Of a stretch of DNA of 64,000 bases, positions 17,331 through 25,285 are shown piece after piece. How positions within the stretch are numbered: the stretch's first letter is position 1; every line of letters begins with the position of its first letter. Made by a program: the position numbers and the translations under genes. A model generated the notes under the pieces. That model saw only the letters and a program-made list of their open reading frames with translations. It did not search any database and had not been told where the DNA came from. Origin of the DNA: Streptosporangium sp. NBC_01755 (GTDB lineage Bacteria > Actinomycetota > Actinomycetes > Streptosporangiales > Streptosporangiaceae). Location: NCBI RefSeq assembly GCF_035917995.1, contig NZ_CP109131.1, positions 4,092,001 to 4,156,000 on the forward strand. The letters are read 5' to 3'.

Positions 17331-18349
17331 CACGGCAACAGTCCGGCACGGGCACCGGAACGCTCAACCTCCGGGTCGGCGAGACGGTGGAGGTGCTCAG
17401 CGAGGTCGAGATCATGGCCACCCTGGACGCGAGAGGGGAGCTGGACGCGCTGCCCTTCATGCCGGAGATGCTGGCCTTCTGCGGGCGGCGGCTCACCGTG
17501 CACAAGGTGGCGCACAAGCTCTGCGACACGATCAGCAGCAGCGGCATGCGGCGGATGGAGCGGGCGGTCCACCTGACCGGGGCCCGCTGCGACGGGCAGG
17601 CACACGGCGGCTGCCAGACGGCCTGCCAGTTCTACTGGAAGGAGTCCTGGCTCAAGCGGGTGGATCCGGCCTCCCCGGTCACCCCGGTCACCGAGCACGA
17701 CCTCGCCGCGGGCCGGCCCCTGCTGCCGATCCTGCAGGCCGCGACCAGGAAGGAACCGGGACCGGGCGGGGAGGAGCGCTTCTCCTGCCAGGCGACCGAA
17801 CTGCTGCGCGCCGCGCCCACCTGTCTGCCGTTCAAGGACGTCGGGCAGTACGTCGCCGACGTGCGGACGGGGAACGTGGGCGTGCCCTGGATGCTGCGCT
17901 CGTTCCTCGTCGGGCTGTTCAACCGCTTCCAGCAGGCCAGCAGGCGGTTCCTGCCCAGCCGACTGTGGATCAGGGGCGGGCTGCGCTGGGGGTTCGTCAA
18001 GGGCGAGGCCGGTCCCACCACCCCGACGCGGACCCTGGACCTGCGTCCAGGAGAGCTCGTCCGGGTCAGGTCCAAGGAGGAGATCCTCCAGACGCTCAAC
18101 GACGACCTGCTCAACCGCGGCATGGGGTTCGAGGAGGAGATGTCGCGCTACTGCGGGCACGTCGCGCGGGTGAGCGCCCGCGTCGAGCGGTGCCTGGATG
18201 AGAAGACCGGCCGGATGCTGCAGATGAAGAACCCCTGCATCGTCCTGGACGGCGTCATCTGCGCGGGCGCGTACAACGTCAGCTGCCCGCGCGAGTTCGT
18301 GCCGTTCTGGCGGGAGATCTGGCTCGAACGCGTCGAGGAGCCCAGCTGA
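17327..18349 (+). CDS. Cys-rich protein with two copies of an uncharacterised domain
   Basis: The 340-residue protein is unfamiliar. It is an internal duplication: residues about 12-107 and 232-338 align. Both start LRxGExVxVxSxxEI, contain FxxEMxxxCG, then a Cys at KLCD/ERCLD, G-x-x-C-x-G near GARCDGQ/GVICAG, and end in FYWKESWLKRV or FWREIWLERV. Copy 1 has an extra C-x-x-x-C (CQTAC) where copy 2 has CPREF. The joining segment adds FSCQATELLRAAPTC. The spaced Cys residues suggest metal or Fe-S binding, unproven. It is coupled by ATGA overlap to the DUF4910 gene. Confidence 0.75.
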   Translation: MTRQQSGTGTGTLNLRVGETVEVLSEVEIMATLDARGELDALPFMPEMLAFCGRRLTVHKVAHKLCDTISSSGMRRMERAVHLTGARCDGQAHGGCQTACQFYWKESWLKRVDPASPVTPVTEHDLAAGRPLLPILQAATRKEPGPGGEERFSCQATELLRAAPTCLPFKDVGQYVADVRTGNVGVPWMLRSFLVGLFNRFQQASRRFLPSRLWIRGGLRWGFVKGEAGPTTPTRTLDLRPGELVRVRSKEEILQTLNDDLLNRGMGFEEEMSRYCGHVARVSARVERCLDEKTGRMLQMKNPCIVLDGVICAGAYNVSCPREFVPFWREIWLERVEEPS

Positions 18350-18383
18350 GCCGATCACCCCACAAGACAGGCGGAAGGCACGG

Positions 18384-19985
18384 ATGAACCAGCGACAGGG
18401 CGAGGACGCCGGTGATCGCGACGGTCGCGGTGATCGCGGTGATCGCGGCGGTCGCGGCGCGGCAGGCGAGACCGGCGTGGCAGGCGTGGCAGGCGCGGTC
18501 GGTACCGTCGGCACCGCCGACGGTACCGACGGCACGGCCGTCGAGCAGGTCGGGACGATCGGCAGGAAAGCCGGTCGCGGGCTGCGCTGGAGCCTCCTGG
18601 GCAACCTCGGCACCAAGGCGACGACCTTCGTCATGGGACTGGTGCTCGCCCGGCTGCTCGTACCGGAGGACTTCGGCCTCTACGCCATCGCGCTCGCCGC
18701 GACCACCTTCGTCATGCACGTCAACGACGTCGGCATCATCGCCGCCACCGTGCAGTGGCGGGGCAGGGTCGAGGACATGGCGCCGACGGCGACGGTCATG
18801 GCCCTGGCGTTCAGCACCGGGATATACGGGATCTTCTGGGTGGTGGCCCCGTACTTCGCGGAGCTGGCGGGGAGCGCTGAGGCGACCCCGGTGGTCCGGC
18901 TGCTCACCGCGATCATCCTCATCGACGGTGTCACCGCGGTGCGGGCGGGCACGTTGATGCGCGGGTTCGGGCACGACAGGCTGATCAAGGCCAACATCGC
19001 GGGCTCGCTGGTCAACGCCGCGGTGGCCGTCACGCTCGCCGCGAACGGAGCCGGGGCCTACAGCTTCGCCTGCGGGCAGGTCACGGCCAATGCGGTCACC
19101 GGCGCGCTGGTGCTCGCCTGGGCGGGGCTGCCGTTCCGTCTGGGCTTCGACCGGGAGGTCGCGGCCAGGCTCCTGAGGTTCGGCGCGCCGCTGGCCCTGG
19201 GCCTCGGCATCGAGGCGGTGCTGATGAACGCCGACTACGTCATCGTCGGCGCCGTGCTCGGCCCCGCAGCGCTCGGCTTCTACCTGCTGGCCTTCAATGT
19301 CTCCAGTTGGGTGCCCAGCGTGATCGGGACCGCCCTGCGCTACGTCACGGTACCCAGCTTCTCCAGGCTGGCCGAGCAGCGGCCCGAGTCGCTCTCGCTG
19401 GGAGTGCAACGCTCGGTACCGCTGCTGGTCGCGTTCGTGCTCCCGGTCGCCGTCGTGACGGCCACGCTGGCACCGGAGATCGTGGCGTTCCTTTACGGCG
19501 AGAAGTGGGCGCCGGCCGCCGGGGTCCTGGCGCTGCTCGCGGTCCTGCTGGTCGTGCGGATGCTCACCTCCCTCGCCTTCGACGTCCTCACCTCGGCGGG
19601 CGCGACCAGGGCCACCGTGTGGATGAACCTCGGCTGGGCCGTGGCGCTGGTGCCCGCGCTGTGGGCGGGCACGCACTGGTACGGCATCCGCGGCGCGGCG
19701 ATCGGTCACGCGCTGGCCGGCCTCCTGGTCGCCCTGCCGCTGGCGGCACTGATGCTGAGCCGCGCGGGGGTGCGCCTGGCACCGGTGCTTCCGGCCCTGG
19801 TCCGCCCGCTGCTGGGCGCCGCGGGCGCGGCGGCGGTCATCGTGGCGCTCGCCGGGGTGATGGACGGCTCCCCGTTCGTCCGGCTCTGCGTGGCCGGCGG
19901 CGGAGGACTGCTCGCCTACGTTCTGCTCGCCGTACCTGCGGCACGGCTCAGACAGCTCGGTGCGCGGGCGGTTCCCGCCCGCTGA
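18384..19985 (+). CDS. Polysaccharide flippase, MOP superfamily (Wzx-like)
   Basis: The 533-residue protein has a soluble N-terminus of about 60 residues rich in Gly/Asp/Arg (GDRGDRGGRG, then VGTVGTADGTDGT), encoded by 9-bp repeats. About 14 hydrophobic helices then begin LRWSLLGNLGTKATTFVMGL. LVPEDFGLYAIALA and GAVLGPAALGFYLLAFNVSS are typical of the Polysacc_synt_3/MurJ-like group. It flips lipid-linked repeat units across the membrane before polymerisation. GGAAGG lies seven bases before the ATG. The charged N-terminal extension is unusual for a flippase and could be a dispensable repeat expansion. Confidence 0.9.
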   Translation: MNQRQGEDAGDRDGRGDRGDRGGRGAAGETGVAGVAGAVGTVGTADGTDGTAVEQVGTIGRKAGRGLRWSLLGNLGTKATTFVMGLVLARLLVPEDFGLYAIALAATTFVMHVNDVGIIAATVQWRGRVEDMAPTATVMALAFSTGIYGIFWVVAPYFAELAGSAEATPVVRLLTAIILIDGVTAVRAGTLMRGFGHDRLIKANIAGSLVNAAVAVTLAANGAGAYSFACGQVTANAVTGALVLAWAGLPFRLGFDREVAARLLRFGAPLALGLGIEAVLMNADYVIVGAVLGPAALGFYLLAFNVSSWVPSVIGTALRYVTVPSFSRLAEQRPESLSLGVQRSVPLLVAFVLPVAVVTATLAPEIVAFLYGEKWAPAAGVLALLAVLLVVRMLTSLAFDVLTSAGATRATVWMNLGWAVALVPALWAGTHWYGIRGAAIGHALAGLLVALPLAALMLSRAGVRLAPVLPALVRPLLGAAGAAAVIVALAGVMDGSPFVRLCVAGGGGLLAYVLLAVPAARLRQLGARAVPAR

Positions 19986-20090
19986 ACCACCGACAAGAGC
20001 CTTCAAACCACCGACAAAAGCCTTCGACCGCCGGCCAGAGCCCGCTGAACCACCGACAAAAGCCTTCAAACCACCGAGGAGAGGAAGAGA
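19986..20090 (+). repeat. 21-bp tandem repeat between flippase and glycosyltransferase genes
   Basis: Five 21-bp units start at the base after the flippase TGA. Units 1, 2 and 4 are near-identical (ACCACCGACAAAAGCCTTCAA), unit 3 is diverged and unit 5 merges into the ribosome-binding region of the next gene. The period is a multiple of three and the array is open in the frame of the downstream gene. Confidence 0.9.
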
Positions 20091-20094
20091 CCGG

Positions 20095-20988
20095 ATGCCG
20101 AACTCCGACACGCTGGTGTCCATCGTGCTTCCCGTGCGCGACGGCGCCGGGCGGATCGAGGGTGCCGTCCGCTCGGTCCTCGGCCAGGACCACGAGCGCC
20201 TCCAGCTGGTGATCTCCGACAACGCGTCCACGGACGGCACCGAGGAGATCTGCCGAGACCTGGCCGCGACCGACAGCCGGATCGTCTACCGCAGGCATCC
20301 GGAGAACGTGGGCCTGTTCGACAACTTCGTCCGTACCGTCGAGCTGGTCGAAGGCGAGTTCTTCCGCTGGGTCGGCGACGACGACCGGCTGGAGCCCGCG
20401 TGCCTCTCCCGCTCCCTGCGGGCTTTCGCCGAGGACGACCGGCTCGTCCTGGTCACCACGCAGGTCGCCTACACCGGACCCGACAAGATGGTCGCGACAG
20501 CCCCCCTGGAGAGGACGGGGCTGGCCTCGGACGACCCGGTCGAGCGGTTCACCGAGATGCTGCGGCTGCTCAACGAGAGCCACCTGCTCATCGACCCGCT
20601 CTACGGCCTGTTGCGGCGCGAGCCGCTGGCGCGGATTCCCCGGCGGAACATGCTCCGCGAGGACGAGGTGTTCGCCGCGAAGCTGGCGCTGGCCGGACCG
20701 TGGGGGCACGTCCCAGATGTCCTCGCCCACCGCAACTGGAAGCACGACACCCTGTCGGCGATCGCCCGCCGCCTCGACGTGCCGCCCTGGCGGGCCCGCT
20801 GCTCCACCCTCCTGCAGTGCGGGGAACTGCTCCGCTGGCTGCGGGAGGCCGGCCTCACCGACGAGCAGCACCGTCGCGCCCGCGCGGCGGTCCTCGGCAT
20901 GTACGTGCGCCGCCAGCGGCTCACCGCGGCCCGCCGGGGGCGCAGGCTCGCCCTGATCGCCTCGGGACTCGTCCCCGGCGGGCGGTGA
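20095..20988 (+). CDS. Family 2 glycosyltransferase
   Basis: The product is 297 residues from ATG 20095, preceded by GAGGAGAGGAAG. The GT-A nucleotide-binding core is clear: LVSIVLPVRDGAGRIEGAV, then LQLVISDNASTDGTEEICR, RRHPENVGLFDNF and the metal-binding FFRWVGDDDRLEP (DDD in place of DxD). It transfers a sugar from a nucleotide donor to the growing lipid-linked repeat unit at the cytoplasmic face. No membrane helix is evident. In-frame sequence upstream through the 21-bp repeat array is open but has no family similarity, so the internal ATG is preferred. Confidence 0.9.
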   Translation: MPNSDTLVSIVLPVRDGAGRIEGAVRSVLGQDHERLQLVISDNASTDGTEEICRDLAATDSRIVYRRHPENVGLFDNFVRTVELVEGEFFRWVGDDDRLEPACLSRSLRAFAEDDRLVLVTTQVAYTGPDKMVATAPLERTGLASDDPVERFTEMLRLLNESHLLIDPLYGLLRREPLARIPRRNMLREDEVFAAKLALAGPWGHVPDVLAHRNWKHDTLSAIARRLDVPPWRARCSTLLQCGELLRWLREAGLTDEQHRRARAAVLGMYVRRQRLTAARRGRRLALIASGLVPGGR

Positions 20989-21039
20989 GAGAGCTCCCCC
21001 GGCCGTCCGTTTCAGAGATCCGCAGAAAGGAGAACCACC

Positions 21040-21936
21040 GTGACCACCGTCTTCTCCAACAGCGTGGTGGACGACGACACGCGCAGGGAACTGCTCTACC
21101 AGGGGCAGGTCTTCGTCTACTCGGCGACGCCCGCCTCCGCCCTGCTGGCGGCCTTCGCCAGGGAGATGACCGCCGAGGCGTTCGGCGAGCGCGACCCGGA
21201 GACCGCCCAGTTCGACATGCCTGTCGAGGAGTTCGCCGACCTGCTGGCCCGGCTCAAGCCACGGTTCATCCACCACCCCCGGTGCAAGGAACTGCTGCCC
21301 GCGGTTCTGCAGGAGCTGGGCTGCGACCTGGACCGGACCTACTTCGACGTGCCCCGGCTGCGCACCTCCACCTCCCACGACTACCTCACCTCCGGGATCT
21401 CCTACGCCTTCCACCCCCATCGGGACTGCTGGTACTCCGCCCCCTTCAACCAGCTCAACTGGTGGATCCCCGTCTACGAGGTGGTCCCGGAGAACGTGAT
21501 GGCCTTCCACCCCCAGTACTTCGGCAGCCCGGTGCGCAACGGCAGCGCGCGCTACGACTACGCCGAGTGGAACAGGACCAGCCGGCTCACCGCCGCCCGG
21601 CACGTGCGCGGCGACAGCAGGGAGCAGCCCAGGCCGGAGGAGAGCGTCGTGCTCGATCCGCAGGTGCGGGTGGTGCCCGAGCCAGGGGGCGTCATGGTGT
21701 TCTCCGGCGCCCAGTTGCACTCCACGGTGCCCAACACCTCGGGCAGGACCCGCTTCAGCATCGACTTCCGCACCGTGCACATCGACGACGTGCGCGGCCG
21801 CCGCGGCGCGCGCAACGTGGACGCGGCGTGCACCGGTACCACCCTGCGCGACTTCGTGCGCTGTGCCGACCTCGACCCGATGCCGGAGGAACTGGCGCTG
21901 GAGTACGAGGCGGAGGCGCTGGCCAGGGTCGGGTGA
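21040..21936 (+). CDS. Putative Fe(II)/2-oxoglutarate-type oxygenase
   Basis: The product is 298 residues from a GTG preceded by AAAGGAG. The middle carries SYAFHPHRDCWYSAPFNQLN, giving an H-x-D iron-binding pair, and about 100 residues later GAQLHSTVPNTSGRTRFSID, giving the distal His and an Arg suited to bind 2-oxoglutarate. This matches phytanoyl-CoA-dioxygenase-like and cupin-fold oxygenases. Such enzymes hydroxylate or otherwise oxidise small molecules, so here it may modify a sugar or a glycan substituent. The assignment is motif-based and the substrate unknown. Confidence 0.65.
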   Translation: MTTVFSNSVVDDDTRRELLYQGQVFVYSATPASALLAAFAREMTAEAFGERDPETAQFDMPVEEFADLLARLKPRFIHHPRCKELLPAVLQELGCDLDRTYFDVPRLRTSTSHDYLTSGISYAFHPHRDCWYSAPFNQLNWWIPVYEVVPENVMAFHPQYFGSPVRNGSARYDYAEWNRTSRLTAARHVRGDSREQPRPEESVVLDPQVRVVPEPGGVMVFSGAQLHSTVPNTSGRTRFSIDFRTVHIDDVRGRRGARNVDAACTGTTLRDFVRCADLDPMPEELALEYEAEALARVG

Positions 21937-21947
21937 GCGGCGGACCC

Positions 21948-22015
21948 CCGGCCACCGCCACACCGCAGTGGTGACAAGAAGCCGGCCACCACCACACCGC
22001 AGTAGTGACAAGGAG
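21948..22015 (+). repeat. 34-bp direct tandem duplication
   Basis: Two adjacent 34-bp copies (21948-21981 and 21982-22015) differ at only three positions; each begins CCGGCCACC and contains GTGACAAG. The array starts 12 bp after the stop of the oxygenase-like gene and ends about 70 bp before the first Wzz-like gene. Confidence 0.9.
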
Positions 22016-22085
22016 TTCGTGTGCCGCGACCAATACGCATCGTGTCCCGGGCGTCCGGCGCGCTCGGGGGAGCGGGGAAGACGTA

Positions 22086-23075
22086 GTGGAGTTCTGGAGG
22101 ACCATCCTCGACCTCGCCAGAAGGAAGCGGGTCGGGTTTCCACTGGTCGGCCTGGCGCTTCTCGGCGCCGTGGCCGTCTTCTTCCTGGTGCCCCCGCGCT
22201 ACCTGGCGAGCACCTCCATGGTGCTGACCACGCCCCCCGCGGGAGGGACGACGGACCCGGCCAAGCCGCTGGGGCGGAGCAACCCGCTGCTGCAGTTCAG
22301 CGACGGCCTCCGGACCACGGCGGGCATCCTCATCCTGTCCATGAACACCGAGGCGGTCGCGGCGGAGCTGGGCGTCGTGAAGGACGGCCCCGTCGAGCTG
22401 ACGATCAACGACGGGCGTACCAACCCCAGCATGCTGGGCATCCTCATGAACGGCCCGTTCGTGTACGTGGAGGTGAGGAGCGACTCCGCCGACCTCTCCC
22501 GCACCGTCATGGCCAGGACCCAGCTCCGCCTGCGGACCGAGCTGATCCGCAGGCAGGAGATGCTCGGCGCCCCTCTCTCCACCTTCATCGGGCTCGTCGA
22601 GGTGGTGCCGCCCGCCTATCCCGTGGTGGACCGGAGCGGCACGTGGCAGGCCATGGGCGGGGCCGCGTTCCTCGTCGTCGCCCTCGGCCTCGGTGCCGTG
22701 TACGTCGTGGAGCGCCGCAGGGTGTTCCGGTTGAGGTCCGGCGGCGGTCGGTCGGGGGAGCCGTCCCCGGCCACGGGGGAGATCACGGCCACGGGGGAGC
22801 CGTCCCCGGCCACGGGGGAGATCACGGCCACGGGGGAGCCGTCCCCGGCCACGGGGGAGATCACGGCCACGGGGGAGCCGTCCCCGGCCACGGGGGAGAT
22901 CACGGCCACGGGGGAGCCGTCCCCGGCCACGGGGGAGATCACGGCCACGGGGGAGCCGTCCCCGGCCACGGGGGAGATCACGGCCGACGGGGACGGCGAG
23001 GCGGACCACGATGACCGCGCAGGAAAGCCCGAGAGCGGCGAGGGGTGCGAGGGGCGGGAGGAGCAGACGGTGTGA
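22086..23075 (+). CDS. Wzz/YveK-like chain-length regulator with C-terminal repeat
   Basis: From GTG 22086 the protein (329 residues) begins MEFWRTILDLARRKRVG. It has a first membrane helix (VGLALLGAVAVFFLVPP), an extracytoplasmic region and a second helix (AMGGAAFLVVALGLGAVYVV), the topology of capsule chain-length regulators and tyrosine-kinase activators. After the second helix comes a cytoplasmic tail of six near-perfect 13-residue repeats (GEPSPATGEITAT). No BY-kinase gene is in the window. A closely related gene follows (VEFWRTI here, VDFWGTV there; both LxxxPPxGG and NPLLxF), indicating tandem duplication. Confidence 0.82.
   Translation: MEFWRTILDLARRKRVGFPLVGLALLGAVAVFFLVPPRYLASTSMVLTTPPAGGTTDPAKPLGRSNPLLQFSDGLRTTAGILILSMNTEAVAAELGVVKDGPVELTINDGRTNPSMLGILMNGPFVYVEVRSDSADLSRTVMARTQLRLRTELIRRQEMLGAPLSTFIGLVEVVPPAYPVVDRSGTWQAMGGAAFLVVALGLGAVYVVERRRVFRLRSGGGRSGEPSPATGEITATGEPSPATGEITATGEPSPATGEITATGEPSPATGEITATGEPSPATGEITATGEPSPATGEITADGDGEADHDDRAGKPESGEGCEGREEQTV
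22754..22985 (+). repeat. 39-bp tandem array, six copies, within a coding region
   Basis: Six copies of a 39-bp unit (starting GGGGGAGCCGTCCCCGGCCA and ending GAGATCACGGCCAC) are nearly identical, implying recent expansion or homogenisation. The period of 13 codons keeps the frame. Each unit holds two copies of GGCCACGGGGGAG. The minus strand is also open through the array. Confidence 0.95.
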
Positions 23076-23184
23076 GAGGTGGGCGAGGCAAGCGATAGAG
23101 GACCTGGTCACCGGCCGGGGAACCGTGCGGTTCCGCGACCCGGCGGCCTCCATGCAGCCAGGAAGCGGCCGGGAAGGGGAAGGC

Positions 23185-23898
23185 GTGGACTTCTGGGGGA
23201 CAGTGCTCATCGTGTTGAGGCGCTGGTATGTCGCCCTGCCGGCGTTCCTGCTCTCCATCGGTGCCGCGGCGGGCGTCTACTCGTCGATTCCGACGCTCTA
23301 CGTCTCGAACGCGGTGCTGGTGCTCACCATCCCGCCCACCGGCGGAAGCCTGCCGAGCGACCCGGGCCGCCCCAACGGGCTGACCAACCCCCTGCTGAAC
23401 TTCGACTGGGGCCTGAGCATGTCCGCCTCGATCCTCATCCAGGTGATCAGCGCGCCCGAGACCGTGGAGTCGCTCGGCGTGCGGCCCGATGGCGACACCA
23501 CCTTCACGGTCACCAACGGCAGCACCAATCCGGAGTCGCTGGACGGCGGGCCTTTCGTGTACATCGAGGGCACGAGCAGGTCACCGGCCGAGGCCCTGGA
23601 CATCGTGATGCGGGTCAGGGACCGCGCGAGGATCGAGCTGGCCGGTCGCCAGAGGCAGCTGAACGCGCCCCCGGTGACCTACATCACGATGAACGAGATG
23701 GTGCCGCCGACGGAGCCGCAGCCCCAGCGCACGGGGAAGACGCGCGGAGCCGCCGCGGCCCTGCTTCTCGGGGTGCTCGCCGGCCTCGCCGCGGTGTTCT
23801 CCCTGGAGAGCTTCCTCGACGCCCGGAGGCGGAGGGGCAGGGGGAGCGCGGCGCCGCCGTCCGGGCTGCCCGCCGAGCCATCCCTGCTGCGGCGTTGA
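23185..23898 (+). CDS. Second Wzz/YveK-like chain-length regulator
   Basis: From GTG 23185 (preceded by GGGAAGGGGAAGG) the product is 237 residues and begins MDFWGTVLIVLRRW. Helix 1 is ALPAFLLSIGAAAGVYSS, helix 2 AAAALLLGVLAGLAAVFSL. The outer region shares NPLLNFDWGLSMSASILIQ, TVTNGSTNPESLDGGPFVYI and VRDRARIELAGRQRQLNAP with its upstream neighbour, so the two are paralogues. It ends in a short basic tail without repeats. It probably works with the neighbour to set glycan chain length. An ATG at 23152 is an alternative start; 23011 would overlap the previous gene. Confidence 0.8.
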   Translation: MDFWGTVLIVLRRWYVALPAFLLSIGAAAGVYSSIPTLYVSNAVLVLTIPPTGGSLPSDPGRPNGLTNPLLNFDWGLSMSASILIQVISAPETVESLGVRPDGDTTFTVTNGSTNPESLDGGPFVYIEGTSRSPAEALDIVMRVRDRARIELAGRQRQLNAPPVTYITMNEMVPPTEPQPQRTGKTRGAAAALLLGVLAGLAAVFSLESFLDARRRRGRGSAAPPSGLPAEPSLLRR

Positions 23899-23906
23899 GA
23901 GCCCCC

Positions 23907-25280
23907 ATGGTCCCCGCCTCCCTCGATCGCCCCGGTCTCCGCAGCGCCGACGGGGCCACCCTGGCCGCCGCGTTCGCCGTGGTCCTGATGCTGGTTCCCG
24001 CGCGGCTGGTCTTCCGCGGCGTGCCCTTCTCGCTCACACCGGCCGACGCGGTCGGTCTCTTCGCCGCGTTGTGGTGGTTCTGCGCGCACCTCACCACCAC
24101 GCTGGGCGCCGCAAAGGGCGCCAACCCGGTGCGTACCGCGCTGTTCGCGTACGCGGTCGCGATGCTGGCCACCTACGGGTACGCCGGCGCCGGGTACCTG
24201 CCGCCCGACGAGCTCAACATGGCCGACCACGGCATCGTCCTCGTCGTGGCGACGGTGGGCATCGGGCTCGGGGCGTGCGACGGCATCCGGGGCCGGGAGC
24301 GGCTCGACTTCGTCCTGAAGTGTCTCGTGGTCTGTGGCGCGGCCGTCGGGGTGATCGCGGCGCTCCAGTTCGTGCTCGAATTCGACCTGACCAAATATCT
24401 GGCCTTTCCCGGCTTCCGGTTCACCTCGGACCTGCCGGCGATCCTCGAACGGAACACCCTGCGCCGGGTCGCGGGCACCACGGGGCACCCCATCGAACTA
24501 GGTGTCGTCTGCGCGATGATCATTCCTGTCGCGTTGCACTACGCGTTCGGTGCCCGCGATCGGGGCGAGCCCTCCCTTCGGTGGTGGGCCTGCTCCGCGC
24601 TGATCGGCGCCGGGCTGATGTTCTCCGTGTCGCGGTCGGCGGTCCTCGGAGTCGCCGTCGTCGGCGCGGTGCTCCTCGCGGGCTGGCCCGCGCGCAGGCG
24701 GCTGTGGGCGGCACTGGGCGGCGCTGGATTCCTGGCGGTGATGAAGGTGGCCGTACCCGGCCTGCTCAGCGTGTTCCTCGGGCTGTTCACCAGCCTGTCC
24801 AGTGATTCGAGCATCCAGTACAGGACCCACGACTACGCGGTGGCGGCCACCGAGATCGGGAACCACCCCTGGCTCGGCAGGGGGCTGGGCACCTGGTACG
24901 CGCCGAAGCACCTGATCTTCGACAACCAGTACATCCTGTCGCTGGTGGAGACCGGGGTCGTCGGCCTGGTCACCTTTTCCGGGATCTTCCTGACCGGCCT
25001 CTGGGCGGCGCTGCGCGCCCGCCGCCTCAGCTCCGACCCCGCCGTGCGGGACCTCGGGCTTGCCCTGGCCGCGTGCCTGGTCGTCCCCCTGGTCGGGGCG
25101 GCCACGTTCGACCTGCGCTCGTTCGCGACCGTGACCGGCCTGTCGTTCCTGATCATCGGAGCCGCGGGCTCGCTGCTGCGCGGCACCCGGCTGCCTGAGA
25201 AAGCCGTCGAGAGGCCCAGTGTCGGGAGGCCCAGTGTCGAGAGGCCCAGTGTCGAGAAGCCCCGTCGAGAAGCCACGTGA
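23907..25280 (+). CDS. O-antigen polymerase/ligase family membrane protein (Wzy-like)
   Basis: The product is about 457 residues with ten or more membrane helices (AAAFAVVLMLVPARLVF through FATVTGLSFLIIGAAGSLL). The O-antigen ligase/polymerase signature is present in the periplasmic loop: IQYRTHDYAVAATEIGNHP followed by WLGRGLGTW and DNQYILSLVETG. It joins lipid-linked repeat units outside the membrane. A TTG at 23895 that overlaps the previous stop is an alternative start. The C-terminal tail is RPSVE repeats encoded by a 15-bp array ending just before the stop. Confidence 0.88.
   Translation: MVPASLDRPGLRSADGATLAAAFAVVLMLVPARLVFRGVPFSLTPADAVGLFAALWWFCAHLTTTLGAAKGANPVRTALFAYAVAMLATYGYAGAGYLPPDELNMADHGIVLVVATVGIGLGACDGIRGRERLDFVLKCLVVCGAAVGVIAALQFVLEFDLTKYLAFPGFRFTSDLPAILERNTLRRVAGTTGHPIELGVVCAMIIPVALHYAFGARDRGEPSLRWWACSALIGAGLMFSVSRSAVLGVAVVGAVLLAGWPARRRLWAALGGAGFLAVMKVAVPGLLSVFLGLFTSLSSDSSIQYRTHDYAVAATEIGNHPWLGRGLGTWYAPKHLIFDNQYILSLVETGVVGLVTFSGIFLTGLWAALRARRLSSDPAVRDLGLALAACLVVPLVGAATFDLRSFATVTGLSFLIIGAAGSLLRGTRLPEKAVERPSVGRPSVERPSVEKPRREAT
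25206..25263 (+). repeat. 15-bp tandem array at the 3' end of the polymerase gene
   Basis: Nearly four copies of GTCGAGAGGCCCAGT encode V-E-R-P-S repeats at the extreme C-terminus of the polymerase. The unit length (five codons) preserves frame, and the array stops about 17 bp before the stop codon at 25278-25280. Confidence 0.9.
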
Positions 25281-25285
25281 GGAGG

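Noticed and set aside
22754-22985. Minus-strand gene encoding VISPVAGDGSPVA repeats
   Set aside because: No ribosome-binding site; the plus frame continues a membrane protein with normal motifs, so the antisense frame is a by-product of the repeat.
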